In this document: piece after piece, positions 28,613 to 38,247 of the stretch
Numbering within the stretch: the first letter of the stretch is position 1
Layout of the letters: each line of letters opens with the position of its first letter
Assembly (NCBI GenBank): GCA_012840975.1
Contig: DUVP01000007.1
Coordinates: forward strand, 1-64,000
DNA length: 64,000 bases
Reading direction: 5' to 3'
Source of the DNA: Mogibacterium sp.
GTDB taxonomy: Bacteria; Bacillota; Clostridia; Peptostreptococcales; Anaerovoracaceae
Position numbers and translations under genes: made by a program
The notes under the pieces: model-generated
Seen by the model: only the letters and a program-made list of their open reading frames with translations
Told to the model about the DNA's origin: nothing
The model's database searches: none

Positions 28613-30148
28613 CTAATTGTTTTCATATACTGAACATCCGGCGATATAGGTTTCCAGAATTGGAATATCCGCAATTTCCTCAGTAGGCGTGATATACGGA
28701 TTTTCTGCAAGCACTACGAAATCCGCGTCCATCCCCGGAACCAATCTTCCTTTTCGATTCTCCATGAAACCCAGCTTTGCCGCATCGCAGGTGAACATTT
28801 TGAGACCTTCTGTGAGGGTAAACCGTTCTCCCGGCATCGGATGCTGCATTCCGATCATAATTGCACGAAGAGGCTTCATTTCCGTTACGGAAAAGTCCGA
28901 ACCTCCGCCAACAAGAATCCCCATATCAAGAATCGAACGGAAAGGACTGCATTTTTCAACGCGGTCACCTATAAAGCAGCGGTATCCTTCCATATCCATA
29001 CCTTCGCAGACTTCCAGCAGCAGCGGCTGCATTCCCAGAGCCACACCAAGTTCCGCCGCTTTTACTATAGCGCGTCCGGTAGGACATTCAAAGTGCTCGA
29101 TTCTGTGGCGGTGATCCGCACGTGGATACTTTGTAAGAACCTTTTCATATACCCGAAGGACCTGATCGATTGCGTTGTCTCCGATTGCATGGACAGATGC
29201 CTGCAATCCTTCCAGATGGACACGCTCAACGAAAGAATACATTTCTTCGTCGGTGTAATAAAGCATGCCGAACGAATACGGTCTGCCTTCATAAGGATCG
29301 ATCACGGATGCGGACCAGCCGTCAAAAGCACCGTCGGCAAAGATGCACATCGTAGCCCGTTTCGCAAAATCCGGATCTTCAACGACACTGAGAATATCCT
29401 CTTCGCTGGTACAGTCACTGACTCTGACCATAGGGTGTGTTGTGGTCTTGAACTGATCCCGATTTTCCCACAGAATACGCTGGATAGGATAATAATCCTT
29501 CGTAAATACTGTTGTGACACCGTTTGATACCGCATATTCGTCGATTTTTCGATAACCGTCAACCAGCTCTTCTTTCGATACCGTCTGAATGATTTTTTCC
29601 ATCAGCGGCATACAATACGGATCGACGATCATGCCGGTCGGTTTATTGTTTTCGTCGGTTACCACCCCGTCTATATCCGGATCAAGCTGCAGCTGTTCAA
29701 CGGCACAGGTATTGCACATGTAAGGGTGGAGGTCGTTGTGAACGATCATAATAGGATTGGAGGTAGTTATCCGGTCCAGTTCCTCGAGATTCGGGAACCT
29801 CTTCTCTTTCATGTTTTTATCCTGGAAACCCGCAACAAAGATCCATTGCCCCTCCGGTTCGGTCTTGGCACGTTTCTCAATTGCTTCCAGCACGCCTGCA
29901 ACCGTTGTTTCCTTATGTACCTGGACACCCTTCATCAATATGCCGCAAGGGCAGGTATGAATATGGGTATCTATAAAGCCCGGGAAAATAAACTGCCCGG
30001 AATAATCCAGCACCTGATCTATATCCTGATCAGCAAACTGATTACGGCTCCCGATTGCTTTGACCGTACCGTCTTCTATATACATTGCCTCCGCAAACGG
30101 CTGCAAATTGTCCATGGTGTAGATATTGCCATATACTAATGTTTTCAC
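28613..30148 (-). CDS. Amidohydrolase family protein (YtcJ-type)
   Basis: FPGFIDTHIHTCPCG metal-binding motif, SVHAIGDNAIDQVL, RIEHFE, GGGSDFSV motifs. Confidence 0.9.
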   Translation of the reverse strand: MKTLVYGNIYTMDNLQPFAEAMYIEDGTVKAIGSRNQFADQDIDQVLDYSGQFIFPGFIDTHIHTCPCGILMKGVQVHKETTVAGVLEAIEKRAKTEPEGQWIFVAGFQDKNMKEKRFPNLEELDRITTSNPIMIVHNDLHPYMCNTCAVEQLQLDPDIDGVVTDENNKPTGMIVDPYCMPLMEKIIQTVSKEELVDGYRKIDEYAVSNGVTTVFTKDYYPIQRILWENRDQFKTTTHPMVRVSDCTSEEDILSVVEDPDFAKRATMCIFADGAFDGWSASVIDPYEGRPYSFGMLYYTDEEMYSFVERVHLEGLQASVHAIGDNAIDQVLRVYEKVLTKYPRADHRHRIEHFECPTGRAIVKAAELGVALGMQPLLLEVCEGMDMEGYRCFIGDRVEKCSPFRSILDMGILVGGGSDFSVTEMKPLRAIMIGMQHPMPGERFTLTEGLKMFTCDAAKLGFMENRKGRLVPGMDADFVVLAENPYITPTEEIADIPILETYIAGCSVYENN

Positions 30149-30169
30149 AATACACTCCTTCCTGCCGCT

Positions 30170-31594
30170 TTAGGCTTCAAGCAAACTCTCATCGTACGGC
30201 AGCCCGGCTTCTTTGTTCTCAACTGCCTTGCTGTAAAGTTCGTATTTCTTCTGAACCATCGTGTACTTAACCGCAGGAATCACAGCGATTGCCAGCGCCA
30301 GAACAGGACCGAAAGCAAACAGATAGCGAATGCCGGACAGGACAGAAGCAGACTGGACAGCCATCGACGCGTCGAATCCGACCAGTTGCAATCCAATCCC
30401 GAGAACAAAAGTACCCAGTGCATTTCCGAACTTCATAAACAAACCGATCAGAGAGGTGTAAAGCCCGTCAGGACGCTCGCCGGTTTTCAGCTGTTCAACA
30501 ATAGCCGTGTCATAGGACATAGCATAGATCATAGTCCAGTAAGCTGCGTTGCCAAAGTAAGCAAGAGGGTAAACTACAAACATCAGGAAATCGCTCTGAG
30601 GCAGGAGACCTACGATCAAAAATCCGGATCCCCACAGGAGCAGACCGCCGACCATTACAGCTTTTTTTCCTACCTTGCTTGCCAGATAACCCACAGGCAA
30701 TACTGCTATGATAACAGCAATACCGGACACCAGATATAACAGAGATGCTTTTGCCTCATTGTATCCGTAAACGTAAGTCATAAAATAGACCTTTATTCCC
30801 GAACCCAGAGTGACAACGATATTAAAGAAGAACGTAACGGCCACCAGACGAGCCAGATCTTTGTTCTTGAATGCGGCTACTGCAGCGCGCCAGAATTCAC
30901 CTACCCAGCCCTTGGTCGTCTTTCCGCTCGCATCATCCAGATTAGGATTTCGCGGCTCCATTCCTTTTGTTGCAATGTAGCAAATATTATAGACCAGTGC
31001 CACAATACATCCGTAAATAATACCTGTCGCCATCCAGCCCTTGTCAGCACTGCCGGTCACTTTAGAAACGTAAGCGACTATCAGCAGAGGAAGAGAGGTG
31101 GAGATAAGCGTGCCTGTATTCATGAAAATAACGGCAACAGAACGCAGCTTGCTTCTTTCATTAAAATCACTGGTTAGTTCCGAACCCAATGCGGTGTGTG
31201 GAATAACGCAGCTGGTCATAGCGATCCAGTAGAACAAATTGATAAAGATATAGTAAATCGTTTTAATATTTTGGGGAAGATTCACGTTGATGAACAGCAG
31301 CGCAATGGAGAAACCGAATATCAGAGAACCGACACGGATAAACGGACGACGCCGGCCGTTCTTATTCCTGGTTCTGTCGGACCACACGCCGATCATAGGG
31401 TCAGTGACAGCGTCCCACAAAACCGCAATCGTAGAAACTGTACCTGCAACTGCAGGAGCAATGCCCGCGATCGTGGTCAAAAAGAAAATGAAGAAGGAGA
31501 AAAATACATTATATCCGATGCCTTCTCCCAACGTACCGACACCATAGCCTATCATGGTGCGTAAACTTAATTTTTCATTATTATTATTCTGCAT
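30170..31594 (-). CDS. MFS transporter, glycoside-pentoside-hexuronide (GPH):cation symporter-like
   Basis: YGVGTLGEGIGYNVFFSFFIFFLT, WDAVTDPMIGVWSDRTRNKNGRRRPFI motif typical of GPH family. Confidence 0.9.
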   Translation of the reverse strand: MQNNNNEKLSLRTMIGYGVGTLGEGIGYNVFFSFFIFFLTTIAGIAPAVAGTVSTIAVLWDAVTDPMIGVWSDRTRNKNGRRRPFIRVGSLIFGFSIALLFINVNLPQNIKTIYYIFINLFYWIAMTSCVIPHTALGSELTSDFNERSKLRSVAVIFMNTGTLISTSLPLLIVAYVSKVTGSADKGWMATGIIYGCIVALVYNICYIATKGMEPRNPNLDDASGKTTKGWVGEFWRAAVAAFKNKDLARLVAVTFFFNIVVTLGSGIKVYFMTYVYGYNEAKASLLYLVSGIAVIIAVLPVGYLASKVGKKAVMVGGLLLWGSGFLIVGLLPQSDFLMFVVYPLAYFGNAAYWTMIYAMSYDTAIVEQLKTGERPDGLYTSLIGLFMKFGNALGTFVLGIGLQLVGFDASMAVQSASVLSGIRYLFAFGPVLALAIAVIPAVKYTMVQKKYELYSKAVENKEAGLPYDESLLEA

Positions 31595-31665
31595 TTATAA
31601 TCACCTCATTAATTTGCATTTAACTTAAGTAGAAATATATTTAATCAGGAAACGGATCAGTTTTA

Positions 31666-32931
31666 TTACAGGAGGTCCATACGGATCTCTGCAGCCTTAG
31701 CATGGGCAATCAGTCCTTCAGCACGAGCCATGCGTGCTGTCTGAGGAGCAACTGCGTGCATTGCCTCAGCCCGGTAACGCTGGAAAGAACAGACCTTCAG
31801 GAATGTTCCTACCCAGAGACCGCCGGTATAACGGGCAGCGCGGGCAGTAGGCAGTGTGTGGTTGGGACCGGACAGGTAGTCGCCGAAGACTTCGCCTGTC
31901 TCCTGACCGATAAACATAGAACCGAAGTTTATCAGTTTTGGCAGTATACTTTCGTCTTTCACGATAACTTCCAGATGCTCGGGAGCATATTCGTTGGCGA
32001 TCCTTACAGCTTCGTCCATATCATCTGCCAGAATCACCTCACCGTAGTCCGCCCAGGAGACGGAAGCAATGTCGGCAGTCTCCAGTGCTCTCAACTGTTC
32101 CTCAACAGAAGCAATTACGGCTTCTCCCAGCTCACGACTGGTAGTAACAACAATACCCCTGGCCAGCCTGTCGTGCTCGGATTGAGCCAACATATCGGCT
32201 GCCAGGATACGATGGTCTGCGGTTGTATCCGCCAGAGCCAGCACCTCACTGGGACCTGCCACAAAGTCAATGCCGACCTGTCCGTAGCACTGACGTTTGG
32301 CTTCTGCAACGTATTGATTACCGGGACCGACTATCACATCCACAGGAGGGATCTGAGCCGTACCGTATGATAAAGCTGCAATTGCCTGAGCACCGCCAAC
32401 AGCGTAAATCTCGTCCGCACCGGCAATATCCATAGCCACCAGAGTTTTGTAGTCTATGGAGCCGGTTCCCTTGACTGTAGGAGAACAGACGACGACCCGC
32501 TTCACACCGGCGACTTTGGCCGGGATAATCAGCATTAACGCTGTGGAAAACAGTGAATAAGAGCCGCCCGGAACATAACAGCTGCAGGACTCTACAGGAA
32601 TTACGCGGTGTCCCAGCTCGGAGCCGGGGAGTACCGAGAAATTCTTCAGCTCGCTTATACAAGTCAGTTGTGCTTCTGCAAAAGCACGGATGTTGTAAGC
32701 GGCCTGATTCAGATCGGCCAGGTCCTGTTCTGTCATTTTGGTGTAAGCCGCATCAAGTTCCTCTCTGCCGACACGGAACAAGGTACGGGCATTGCCGTCA
32801 AAGAGGGTATTGTACTCCAGCAATGCCTCATCTCCCCGCTCCCGGACATTTTGAATTATTTCGGCAACATTCTTCCTGCATTCAGTCAGTGCTTCAGCAG
32901 GACGTACAGCAGCTTTTTTCAAAAATTCCAT
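31666..32931 (-). CDS. Histidinol dehydrogenase family protein (probably catabolic paralogue)
   Basis: PGGSYSLFSTALMLIIPAKVAGV, GPGNQYVAEAKR, DMLAQSEHD, SGPNHTLPTARAARYTGGLWVGTFLK. Confidence 0.92.
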   Translation of the reverse strand: MEFLKKAAVRPAEALTECRKNVAEIIQNVRERGDEALLEYNTLFDGNARTLFRVGREELDAAYTKMTEQDLADLNQAAYNIRAFAEAQLTCISELKNFSVLPGSELGHRVIPVESCSCYVPGGSYSLFSTALMLIIPAKVAGVKRVVVCSPTVKGTGSIDYKTLVAMDIAGADEIYAVGGAQAIAALSYGTAQIPPVDVIVGPGNQYVAEAKRQCYGQVGIDFVAGPSEVLALADTTADHRILAADMLAQSEHDRLARGIVVTTSRELGEAVIASVEEQLRALETADIASVSWADYGEVILADDMDEAVRIANEYAPEHLEVIVKDESILPKLINFGSMFIGQETGEVFGDYLSGPNHTLPTARAARYTGGLWVGTFLKVCSFQRYRAEAMHAVAPQTARMARAEGLIAHAKAAEIRMDLL

Positions 32932-32954
32932 ACGTGCACTCTTCCTTTGTTAAT

Positions 32955-33060
32955 TTAGTGCAACACATCAATACAAACATATTAGTTGCACTTTAGCACT
33001 TTAATACTTTAGCACGCTAACACTCTAATGTGCTAACCAAGGTCAATGTCAAGAGAGATG
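32955..33060. promoter_or_regulatory. Repeat-rich divergent intergenic region, candidate operators
   Basis: TAGTGCAAC/GTTGCACT and TTAGCAC...GTGCTAA inverted repeats; CTTTAGCAC directly repeated at 32991 and 33007. Confidence 0.55.
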
Positions 33061-33083
33061 TTTTTAAATATTTTGACATTTTC

Positions 33084-33112
33084 TTGACCATGGTATAGAT
33101 TTTGTGTTATAA
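33084..33112 (+). promoter_or_regulatory. Predicted promoter of the MerR-like regulator
   Basis: TTGACC, 17 bp, TTATAA. Confidence 0.55.
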
Positions 33113-33144
33113 GTAAAAAACTCAAAAAAAGGGAGGGATACGCC

Positions 33145-34374
33145 GTGAAAATTGGAAAAGTGGTAAAGAAATACGGCATTCCCGTAAGCAGCCTGTATTT
33201 CTACATTAAAAACGGCCTTCTGGTTCCGCCAAGGCGAAATAATCAGTACATCTTTGACGAGCGAACACAATCGGATTTAGAATTGATTCAGGAGCTTAAG
33301 GAAATGGATTTTCCTCTGAAGACGATCCATCGCTTGCTTTCTTTGCGCCGAATTTCCAATTTTTATTCTGAAGAAGACCGTATTGAACGCAGGGATATTT
33401 TCCTGGCTCACGAGAGGGAGCTTGAAAAAAAAGAAGCTGCGCTATCCGACATGCGCGAAAAAGTGCGCCGCTATATAGCGGAGTTCGACGATCATAAACA
33501 GTCAGGCAACCGATCCGGAGTTCCGGTGGAAATGCTTAGGCTTCTTTGCTGTCCGCACTGCAACAGTGAACTGATGATGGACGGCGTGTCCATGAGCCAG
33601 CAATATATTTTCCATGCCAACCTGAGCTGCAGCTGCGGTTATAAAGCCGCTATTACGGACGGGATTTTATGTACAAAAAATATCAACACAAGTCTATATG
33701 ACAAACCCGATACAACACGGGAGCTGTACAGGGATCTTCCGTCCAGAACATTGAGTCTGTTTGAGAATTCATATAACTGGCTGACGTACTACCTGAAAAA
33801 GCATGTTTCTCCGGGAAAGGTATGGCTTGAAGCATATCCGACGGCCTGGTTTTTCTTCCACAATCACCTGGAGCTCTTATCCAAGGAAGACTGTCTGATC
33901 GTAATCGATAAATTTCCCGAGACTTTGCTTGCGTACAAAGAAGTCATCGATGAGCAGAACCCGAAGTGTAAAATCCTGTATATCGCAGATGCAAGCACTT
34001 CTCTTCCTCTTAAAAAGGAGTCCATCGACTGCTGCATGGATTTTTTCGCGGTCAACGAATATAATTTTTATCACGAGGGTCTGTTCCTGTCGGAAATGAT
34101 CCCGTATTTCAAACAAAATGTTGAATTGTTCGGCGTGTATTTCTTTTTCCGGAACGGAAGAAAATCAGTCGCAAAATACTTAGATTCCTACCCGGAAGGA
34201 ACTTCTTCCAATTTCAATATCAACTGGTTTATGAGCGAAATGAAAAAAGAGTTTCGCATTCTGGAAACCGTAGACTGCGGATCTTCCCTGGATTCGGGAC
34301 AGAATTTGGGTCTCGGTTTCCATGTCCCGGGAGAGGAGCTGCACCTGCAGCCGTATCATGCAAAACTAAAATAA
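33145..34374 (+). CDS. MerR-type HTH regulator fused to Zn-ribbon and methyltransferase-like domain
   Basis: N-term MKIGKVVKKYGIPVSSLYFYIKNGLLVPPRR (MerR HTH); LLCCPHCNSEL...LSCSCGYKAAITDGIL Zn ribbon as in RlmA/UbiE-like MTases; C-terminal Rossmann-like segment. Confidence 0.75.
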   Translation: MKIGKVVKKYGIPVSSLYFYIKNGLLVPPRRNNQYIFDERTQSDLELIQELKEMDFPLKTIHRLLSLRRISNFYSEEDRIERRDIFLAHERELEKKEAALSDMREKVRRYIAEFDDHKQSGNRSGVPVEMLRLLCCPHCNSELMMDGVSMSQQYIFHANLSCSCGYKAAITDGILCTKNINTSLYDKPDTTRELYRDLPSRTLSLFENSYNWLTYYLKKHVSPGKVWLEAYPTAWFFFHNHLELLSKEDCLIVIDKFPETLLAYKEVIDEQNPKCKILYIADASTSLPLKKESIDCCMDFFAVNEYNFYHEGLFLSEMIPYFKQNVELFGVYFFFRNGRKSVAKYLDSYPEGTSSNFNINWFMSEMKKEFRILETVDCGSSLDSGQNLGLGFHVPGEELHLQPYHAKLK

Positions 34375-34472
34375 GCCCGTCACAATAAGCCGCTATATTA
34401 AAAACACCTGTCAATATACAGGTCTGCATGCCGAACCTTGTACGTAAATCACAAAACTTCCGGAGGCAAAAT

Positions 34473-35159
34473 ATGAAAACTATAGGACTGATCGGCGGAA
34501 TGAGCTGGGAAAGCACAGTTTCCTACTATCAAATCATCAACGAAACAATCAAAGAACAATTAGGGGGATTACATTCCGCCAAAATAATATTATACAGTGT
34601 TGATTTTGCGGAGATCGAGGAGCAACAATCCGAAGGAGAATGGGACAAAGTCGCAGTCATACTTGCTGATGCCGCGATGTGCCTTGAACAGGCCGGTGCA
34701 GACTATATTGTTATATGCTCAAATACAGTACACAAAGTAGTCCCTTACATTCAGAAAGAAATCAAAATCCCCGTTATCCACATCGCTGAAACGACTGCTG
34801 AAGTGCTTAAGAAAAACAAAGTAAAAAAAGCAGGACTTCTGGGGACTAAATATACGATGACAGAGGATTTTCTAAAGGAGAAAATCGAGTTAAGCGGAAT
34901 CGAAGTAATAATTCCCGATGAAAAAGATATCGAAACAGTAAATGATATTATTTTCGATGAGCTTTGCCTCGGCAAAATAAGAGATGAATCCCGAAGAGAA
35001 TGTATCCGCATCATCGATTCACTCAAAGCCGCCGGTGCAGAAGGAGTGATTTTAGGATGTACCGAGATCGGATTACTGATCAGCCAAGAGGATTCACCAA
35101 TACCGATATATGATACAACACAAATCCATGCAAATGCAGTAGCTATGAGAGCTATATAG
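34473..35159 (+). CDS. Aspartate/glutamate racemase family protein
   Basis: MKTIGLIGGMSWESTVSYY; both catalytic cysteines in ICSNTVHK and LGCTEIGLL. Confidence 0.93.
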   Translation: MKTIGLIGGMSWESTVSYYQIINETIKEQLGGLHSAKIILYSVDFAEIEEQQSEGEWDKVAVILADAAMCLEQAGADYIVICSNTVHKVVPYIQKEIKIPVIHIAETTAEVLKKNKVKKAGLLGTKYTMTEDFLKEKIELSGIEVIIPDEKDIETVNDIIFDELCLGKIRDESRRECIRIIDSLKAAGAEGVILGCTEIGLLISQEDSPIPIYDTTQIHANAVAMRAI

Positions 35160-35548
35160 TAAGGCAGAGCAATTGGAGGAAGTCAAGCTGCAGATATGAA
35201 ATAGACAGCGGTAAATTTGAAAATTGTACGAATTTTGACGGAAAAGCGTAAAAGAAGACCGGAAATAATTGCCAAAAGCTTGAAGCCTTACAACATAAAG
35301 GTTACAGGCTTTATTTTTATAAAAAAAAGAACGAATGTTCTTGATAATAGGCTGCTTAAAATGTTAATATTAATTGAAATCAATAATGTTATAATACTTC
35401 CTTGAAAGAACTCTGTTCGATATAATTATAGAGAATAGAAAACAGAGGAATAATGAAGTTGTGAGAAATGAGACGTTGGAAAGTATTTGCGGGAAAATAT
35501 ATTTAGTATAGTAGAGAAGATATATTGAATAAAACAAAGGATGAATAA

Positions 35549-36586
35549 ATGTTTAAGTCGATTGATTTATTTGCCGGGATAGGCGGTATCAGGCTTGGCT
35601 TTGATCAGGCTTTTAAAGATGAAATAGAGACTGTTTTTATAAGCGAGTGGGATAAAAAAGCTCAAGAAACTTATCGTGCTAATTTCAATGATGAAATAGA
35701 AATTATGGGTGATATTACTAAAATTGATGAAAAAGATATTCCCGATCATGATATTTTACTTGCAGGTTTCCCATGCCAAGCTTTTTCTCTTGCAGGCCAA
35801 AAAAAAGGATTTGAAGATGCCAGAGGAACTTTGTTTTTTGATGTTGCAAGAATAGTTAAATATCATAAGCCGAAAGTTGTATTTGCCGAAAATGTCAAAA
35901 ACCTGGTTAACCATGACAGAGGACGAACTTTTAAAGTTATAAGAGGTATTTTGAAAGATTTGGGCTATGAAGTTTTTTACAAAGTGCTTAACAGCAAGGA
36001 TTTCGGAGTTCCTCAAAACAGGGAAAGAATATATATTGTTGCTTTTCGAAACGATATCGCACCTTGCAGCTTTAAATTTCCCGAAAAAACAGACGATACT
36101 AAAGTGATTAGAGATATTATTGAAGAAGGAGAAGTGTCGTCTAAATACTATCTGTCCACGGTATATTTAGATTCTCTAAGAAAACATAAAAGAAGGCATG
36201 AATCAAAAGGTAACGGTTTTGGATATGAAATAAGAGATTACGAATCAATTGCAGGGGCTATCGTTTGTGGCGGAATGGGAAGAGAAAGAAATTTGATTAT
36301 AGATGAAAGATTGACAGACTTTACACCGGTAACTCATATTCAGGGTGAGGTGAATAGAGAATATATAAGAAAAATGACACCGAGAGAATGGGCAAGGTTG
36401 CAAGGGTTTCCGGATGATTTTAAGCTTGTAGTGGCTGACACACATCTATATAAGCAGTTCGGTAATTCGGTAACCGTTCCTGCAATAAAAATAATTGCCG
36501 AACAGATAAAAAATCGGCTTGAAAGTAAGAAAATTGACGTAAAAAGAATGCGAAAATACGGACAAGTATCTTCGGATTGGAGGTAA
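35549..36586 (+). CDS. DNA (cytosine-5-)-methyltransferase, HpaII-type R-M partner
   Basis: FAGIGGIRLGF, GFPCQAFSLAG (PCQ), FAENVKNL (ENV), QNRERIYIVAF. Confidence 0.95.
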   Translation: MFKSIDLFAGIGGIRLGFDQAFKDEIETVFISEWDKKAQETYRANFNDEIEIMGDITKIDEKDIPDHDILLAGFPCQAFSLAGQKKGFEDARGTLFFDVARIVKYHKPKVVFAENVKNLVNHDRGRTFKVIRGILKDLGYEVFYKVLNSKDFGVPQNRERIYIVAFRNDIAPCSFKFPEKTDDTKVIRDIIEEGEVSSKYYLSTVYLDSLRKHKRRHESKGNGFGYEIRDYESIAGAIVCGGMGRERNLIIDERLTDFTPVTHIQGEVNREYIRKMTPREWARLQGFPDDFKLVVADTHLYKQFGNSVTVPAIKIIAEQIKNRLESKKIDVKRMRKYGQVSSDWR

Positions 36587-36588
36587 TT

Positions 36589-37674
36589 ATGCTTAGCGGA
36601 AATAAGGGTGAATGGTCTGAAATATATGTCCTCTTAAGACTTTTGGCAGACGGGAAAATTTATGCAGCAGACAGCGAATTAAAAAAAATGGAAGATATTT
36701 ATTTTCCCATCATAAAAATAATAAGAGAAGAGATAAAAGGAGAAATTAAGGAGTATCATACAGGAGAAACAATAACAATATATGTTAACGGAGTAAAAGT
36801 AAAAGAATTATCAGCTACCGAATTTGAGAGTGAGTCTGAGTTCTTGTTGAGTGAAATAACTAATGAACAATCCAGAGGAGCTTTTTCAGTAGAAAATACG
36901 CAAAGCTTTATGGATAAAATTCTTTGTTATAAGTTATCTGCACCTTCAACCGATAAACGCGATATTACGATAGGAATACTGGATATAAATACAGGATATA
37001 GTCCTACGGTAGGCTTTTCAATTAAATCCGAATTGGGATCTCCTCCGACATTGTTAAATGCCGGAAGAACTACTAATTTTGTTTATAAAATCATCCACAA
37101 TTATCCGAATTTGCTTGGGGAAACAAATGAAATTAATAGAATGTTTGGAGACAGACAACGTACGGATGTTAGAGGTCGTATAGACAAAATAATTGAAAAA
37201 AACGGACAATTGAAATATTGCGGAATGGATAACAAGATCTTCAGTGATAATTTATTATTAATAGACAGCAAAATGGATAAAATTATTGCAGAAACTCTTT
37301 TATATTTTTATAAAGACGGTATTAGCAGCTGTCATGAAATGGTTGAAAAATTAGAACGGGAAAACCCTATGAATTATGGAAATGTAAATGCTTACAGATA
37401 TAAGTTTAAAAAGTTTTTGACCGCTGTGGCATTGGGAATGAAACCTGCTACAGTTTGGGATGGTGTGGATGAAGCAACAGGGGGATATATTGTAGTTACA
37501 GAAGAAGGTAATGTCCTTGCATATCATATCTATAACAGGAACTATTTTGAAGAATATTTACTTAATAATACGAAGTATGAAACTGCTTCTACTTCAAGAC
37601 ACGGATTTGGAGAAGTTTACCGAAAAAACGGTGAAGATTTTATAAAACTTAATCTTCAAGTGAGATTCAAATGA
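36589..37674 (+). CDS. HpaII-family type II restriction endonuclease
   Basis: MLSGNKGEWSEIYVLLRLLADGKIYAAD... N-terminus characteristic of the HpaII family; directly follows the C5-MTase; start at ATG 36589 after GGAGGTAATT. Confidence 0.88.
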   Translation: MLSGNKGEWSEIYVLLRLLADGKIYAADSELKKMEDIYFPIIKIIREEIKGEIKEYHTGETITIYVNGVKVKELSATEFESESEFLLSEITNEQSRGAFSVENTQSFMDKILCYKLSAPSTDKRDITIGILDINTGYSPTVGFSIKSELGSPPTLLNAGRTTNFVYKIIHNYPNLLGETNEINRMFGDRQRTDVRGRIDKIIEKNGQLKYCGMDNKIFSDNLLLIDSKMDKIIAETLLYFYKDGISSCHEMVEKLERENPMNYGNVNAYRYKFKKFLTAVALGMKPATVWDGVDEATGGYIVVTEEGNVLAYHIYNRNYFEEYLLNNTKYETASTSRHGFGEVYRKNGEDFIKLNLQVRFK

Positions 37675-38120
37675 CAAAGAAAAAGAAGCCTATGTCCAGA
37701 AGTGAAAATATGTCAAGGGTTAAGAGTAAAAACACAAAACCTGAAGTATATTTAAGGAAACTTTTGTGGCATGAGGGTTTCAGATACAGAATTAACTATA
37801 AAGATTTACCCGGAAGCCCTGATATTTATATACCTAAATATAAAACAGCCATATTTGTTAATGGCTGTTTTTGGCATATGCATGAAGGATGTAATCTTTC
37901 AACTATTCCAAAAACCAATTATGATTTTTGGAAAGAAAAACTTGAAAGAAATGTAGTAAGAGATAAAAATAACTATAGAGAGTTAGAATATATGGGTATT
38001 AAAGTAATAGTTGTTTGGGGTTGTGAGATTAAAGATATGGAAAAAAATGAAACAACAAAGAAAAGGATTCTTTCAAAACTAACAGACTCTATAATGGAGA
38101 TATCAAATACATATAAATAG
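37671..38120 (+). CDS. vsr: Very short patch repair endonuclease (Vsr)
   Basis: MSRSENMSRVKSKNTKPEVYLRKLLWHEGFRYR ... AIFVNGCFWHMHEGC; 4-nt overlap with REase gene. Confidence 0.95.
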   Translation: MTKKKKPMSRSENMSRVKSKNTKPEVYLRKLLWHEGFRYRINYKDLPGSPDIYIPKYKTAIFVNGCFWHMHEGCNLSTIPKTNYDFWKEKLERNVVRDKNNYRELEYMGIKVIVVWGCEIKDMEKNETTKKRILSKLTDSIMEISNTYK

Positions 38121-38247
38121 TTTAGAATCAAATCAGACATCGAGAAAAAAATATTATTTCATCTTGAAACTTGATTTGCAATTTTTCATAAAATTACATG
38201 CATTAGATTTAGATATGATTTAGAATTAATTATAGAAGGGAAACAAA

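Noticed and set aside
28841-29527. Plus-strand ORF (228 aa) opposite the amidohydrolase
   Set aside because: Shadow ORF; the minus strand has conserved amidohydrolase motifs throughout.
31702-32370. Plus-strand ORF (222 aa) opposite hisD
   Set aside because: Shadow of the conserved HisD reading frame.
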